8,433 bases of DNA. Source: Rhodobacter sp. (lineage in GTDB: Bacteria > Pseudomonadota > Alphaproteobacteria > Rhodobacterales > Rhodobacteraceae). Positions 6,855-8,433 of this stretch are shown piece by piece. A program made the translations under genes and the position numbers. Location: assembly GCA_013824045.1 (NCBI GenBank), contig PNND01000376.1:1-8433 (forward strand), written 5' to 3'. Every line of letters begins with the position of its first letter. Position 1 is the first letter of the stretch. The notes under the pieces were generated by a model, which saw only the letters and a program-made list of their open reading frames with translations, searched no databases and was not told the origin of the DNA.

Positions 6855-7272
6855 GGCTCATGCCCGAGATTGAGCTTTTCGATATATGCCATGCGGTCGC
6901 AGCTGCGCGGATACTGAAGGAAGGGCATCTCAATAACCCGTAGAACGTGAACTTCGTTCTTGGTGGGCCCGGCGGGATTGACACCTCGCCCGAGGCGATC
7001 CCCGCCCCGTTTTGCCCCTTGCCCCATGTTTGCGCTGGACCGTGACGGCAATCGGGCGGCATCCGCGGCGGATGCGGGCGGTGGCCGCGCTCATGGGCGC
7101 AGATGGCATGCGCGTGGGGATTGAGGACACCGTTTACTTTCAAAAAGTCCAACTGTCGGCGTCGAATGCCGAACGGGTTGCAGATATCGCCGCCGTTGCG
7201 CAAGCTCTGGGTCGGCGCGCGGCGACGCCCGGTGAAGCGCGCGCCAAACTTAGCCCTCCCCCGTTGACCTGA
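6855..7272 (+). pseudogene. Decayed C-terminal half of a beta-keto acid cleavage enzyme (BKACE, DUF849)
   Basis: Joined across two frames, this stretch reads like the last ~140 residues of a BKACE/3-keto-5-aminohexanoate cleavage protein, a family of about 280-310 residues. The first part (frame of 6851) gives MPEIELFDICH, ARILKEG, then after a TAG stop (6941-6943) NVNFVLGGPGGIDTSPEAI. Near 7000-7012 the frame shifts by a net one-base loss (mod 3). The second frame gives RWTVTAIGRH, ALMGADGMRVGIEDTVY, SNAERVADIAAV and LGRRAATPGEARAKL, ending at TGA 7270-7272. These match the family's VNFVLG, GIGR, VRVGLED and ATPAEAR motifs. The N-terminal half, including the first metal-binding residues, is missing; the remnant begins at the cueR stop. 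A functional product is very unlikely. The aldo/keto reductase gene follows 13 bp later. Confidence 0.85.
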
Positions 7273-7285
7273 AAGGCGGACGATC

Positions 7286-8227
7286 GTGCAAAAGCGTAGA
7301 CTTGGCGAAACCGGCATGGAGATTGCCCCCTTGGTATTCGGTGGCAATGTGCTGGGCTGGACGACGGATCAGACCGCAGGCTTTGCCGTGCTGGACGCAT
7401 TCGTTGCGCATGGTTTCGATGCAATCGATACGGCGGATGTCTATTCCAGCTGGGCGCCCGGCCATACCGGCGGCGAATCCGAGGCGATGATCGGTGACTG
7501 GCTGAAAGCCCGGCCGGGCATGAAGGGCCGCGTGAAGATCTTTACCAAGGTCGGTTCGGATCTGGATCGCCCGGGCGAAAAGGGTTTGTCTGAACGCTGG
7601 ATCATGCAAGCGGTGGAAAAGTCCCTGACACGGCTGGGTGTCGAGGCGATTGACCTCTATTTCTCGCACTGGCCCGATCCGGAAACATCTCAGGAAGAAA
7701 CGCTGGGCGCCTTTGCCAAGCTTATGGCAGCCGGAAAGGTGCAAGCAATCGGGGCGTCCAATCTGGATGCCATCCAATTGACCGAAGCGCTGGATCTGGC
7801 GAAAAAGGGTTTGCCGCCCTATCAGGTGCTTCAGCCGGAATACAATCTCTATGATCGGGACGGGTTCGAAGGTGATCTGCGCGACCTTTGCATGATGCGC
7901 AATCTCGGCGTGGTCACCTATTTCAGCCTGGCATCCGGGTTCTTGTCGGGCAAGTACCGATCCGCCTCGGACCTCTCCAAATCGGTGCGGGGGGAAGATA
8001 TCGCAAAGTACCTCAATCCCAGGGGCATGGCGCTTTTATCAGCCTTGGATGCGGTTGCCGACCGTCACGCAGCAAAGCCGGCCGAGGTTGCCTTGGCTTG
8101 GGTCATGGCTCAGCCCGGGGTCACTGCGCCGATTGCCAGTGCAACGATGGTTGCCCATGTAGACAGCTTTGCGCGTGCCGCCGAACTGGTGCTAACGAAT
8201 CAGGACCTCGCGCAATTGGCAGTCTGA
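7286..8227 (+). CDS. Aldo/keto reductase
   Basis: This is a full-length 313-residue AKR-superfamily oxidoreductase, predicted to be a cytosolic TIM barrel using NADPH or NADH to reduce carbonyl compounds. It opens with RRLGETGMEIAPLVFGG. The catalytic tetrad is visible: Asp48 and Tyr53 (AIDTADVYSS), Lys88 (IFTKVG) and His128 (YFSHWPDP). Cofactor-side motifs include AIGASNLD (154-161), LQPEYNLYDR (182-191) and TYFSLASGFLSGKY (211-224), with the usual AWVMAQPGVTAPIASAT near the C terminus. The start is GTG 7286, with AAAGG (7272-7276) 9 nt upstream. The natural substrate cannot be told from sequence. It was perhaps once in an operon with the BKACE gene just upstream. It has no clear promoter of its own, so read-through from copA-cueR is possible. 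Confidence 0.94.
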   Translation: MQKRRLGETGMEIAPLVFGGNVLGWTTDQTAGFAVLDAFVAHGFDAIDTADVYSSWAPGHTGGESEAMIGDWLKARPGMKGRVKIFTKVGSDLDRPGEKGLSERWIMQAVEKSLTRLGVEAIDLYFSHWPDPETSQEETLGAFAKLMAAGKVQAIGASNLDAIQLTEALDLAKKGLPPYQVLQPEYNLYDRDGFEGDLRDLCMMRNLGVVTYFSLASGFLSGKYRSASDLSKSVRGEDIAKYLNPRGMALLSALDAVADRHAAKPAEVALAWVMAQPGVTAPIASATMVAHVDSFARAAELVLTNQDLAQLAV

Positions 8228-8271
8228 TCGCATAGGTCCGCGGGGCTGCTCTTGTAGTGCGACTTGAATTG

Positions 8272-8305
8272 CTGGACGGCCGGCACTGTTGCACCGACCG
8301 TCCAG
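8272..8305. terminator. Hairpin between convergent genes, probable bidirectional terminator
   Basis: CTGGACGG (8272-8279) pairs perfectly with CCGTCCAG (8298-8305). Inside, after a C/A mismatch, CGG (8281-8283) pairs with CCG (8294-8296), leaving a 10-nt loop. It lies 44 bp after the aldo/keto reductase stop and 8 bp beyond the end of the convergent minus-strand gene. There is no T-tract on either side, so the call rests on stem strength and position. Confidence 0.55.
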
Positions 8306-8313
8306 AACAGAAG

Positions 8314-8433
8314 TCACTTCGTCAGGTCAGTCCACATCCGCGCATAAAGCGCCTGTACATCCGGCGGACAGGTCTGCTGAAAGCGGGCCACTGCTTTGGC
8401 TGACTCGGGGATCGTCATTTCCGGTGCAGCCAG
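8314..8433 (-). CDS. C-terminal end of an unrecognised protein, 5' part beyond the window
   Basis: An open minus-strand frame enters at the right edge and ends at TGA (8314-8316), giving the last 39 residues. They include PESAKAVARFQQTCPPDVQALY and end WTDLTK. The segment looks helical and is natural in composition, with a convergent neighbour and a hairpin just past its stop, so it is probably real. I do not recognise a family from this short piece. Confidence 0.6.
   Translation of the reverse strand: MAAPEMTIPESAKAVARFQQTCPPDVQALYARMWTDLTK

Noticed and set aside
6942..6960. Small hairpin AGAACG/CGTTCT after the 30-codon frame that follows cueR
   Set aside because: The stem is only 6 bp with a 7-nt loop and no T-tract, and it overlaps the conserved NVNFVLGG part of the BKACE remnant, so a terminator call is not supported.
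7059..7075. Perfect inverted repeat GCATCCGC-G-GCGGATGC
   Set aside because: It lies within the coding part of the BKACE remnant (GRHPRRM region) and has no promoter or terminator context; probably chance in GC-rich codons.
6694..7347. 217-codon minus-strand frame across cueR and the BKACE remnant
   Set aside because: It overlaps the conserved cueR frame and the BKACE motifs on the plus strand, and its product shows no domain.

Overview
The window looks like chromosomal DNA from an alphaproteobacterium, most likely Rhodobacteraceae (Paracoccus/Rhodobacter-like). This rests on the high GC content, the style of the RTX protein (nidogen-like head, then acidic nonapeptide repeats) and the copper gene set (DUF411, DUF305, CopZ, CopA, CueR). 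It is an inference; no rRNA or other phylogenetic marker is present.

Region 1 (1-2169, minus strand) is the N-terminal 723 codons of a large RTX calcium-binding protein that runs off the left edge. It has a nidogen-like (NIDO) domain, a short RTX block, an unrecognised beta-rich module and a long RTX block with a 63-residue higher-order repeat. It has no N-terminal signal peptide, which suits type I secretion. About 480 bp without a convincing gene follow (2170-2653). They hold two AT-rich inverted repeats upstream of the RTX gene.

Region 2 (2654-6854) is a compact copper-handling block. A Tat-exported DUF411 protein (plus) converges on a secreted Met/His-rich DUF305 protein (minus) across a strong hairpin. 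The DUF305 gene lies 21 bp downstream of a copZ-type chaperone. copZ-DUF305 (leftward) and copA-cueR (rightward) diverge from a 169-bp gap that holds two CueR/MerR-type promoters, each with a 19-bp spacer. The expected logic is that CueR senses Cu(I) and opens both promoters. CopZ then carries Cu(I) in the cytosol, CopA pumps it to the periplasm, and the exported DUF305 and DUF411 proteins would act outside the cytoplasmic membrane.

Region 3 (6855-8433) begins exactly at the cueR stop with a decayed 3' half of a beta-keto acid cleavage enzyme (BKACE/DUF849) gene, carrying an in-frame stop and a frameshift. An intact aldo/keto reductase gene follows 13 bp later. A hairpin then separates it from the C-terminal 39 codons of an unrecognised minus-strand gene at the right edge.

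I did not find a convincing wholly new system. The items most worth a second look are the BKACE remnant at the cueR junction, the paired CueR promoters, the layered repeat of the RTX protein and the unclassified module between its two RTX blocks.
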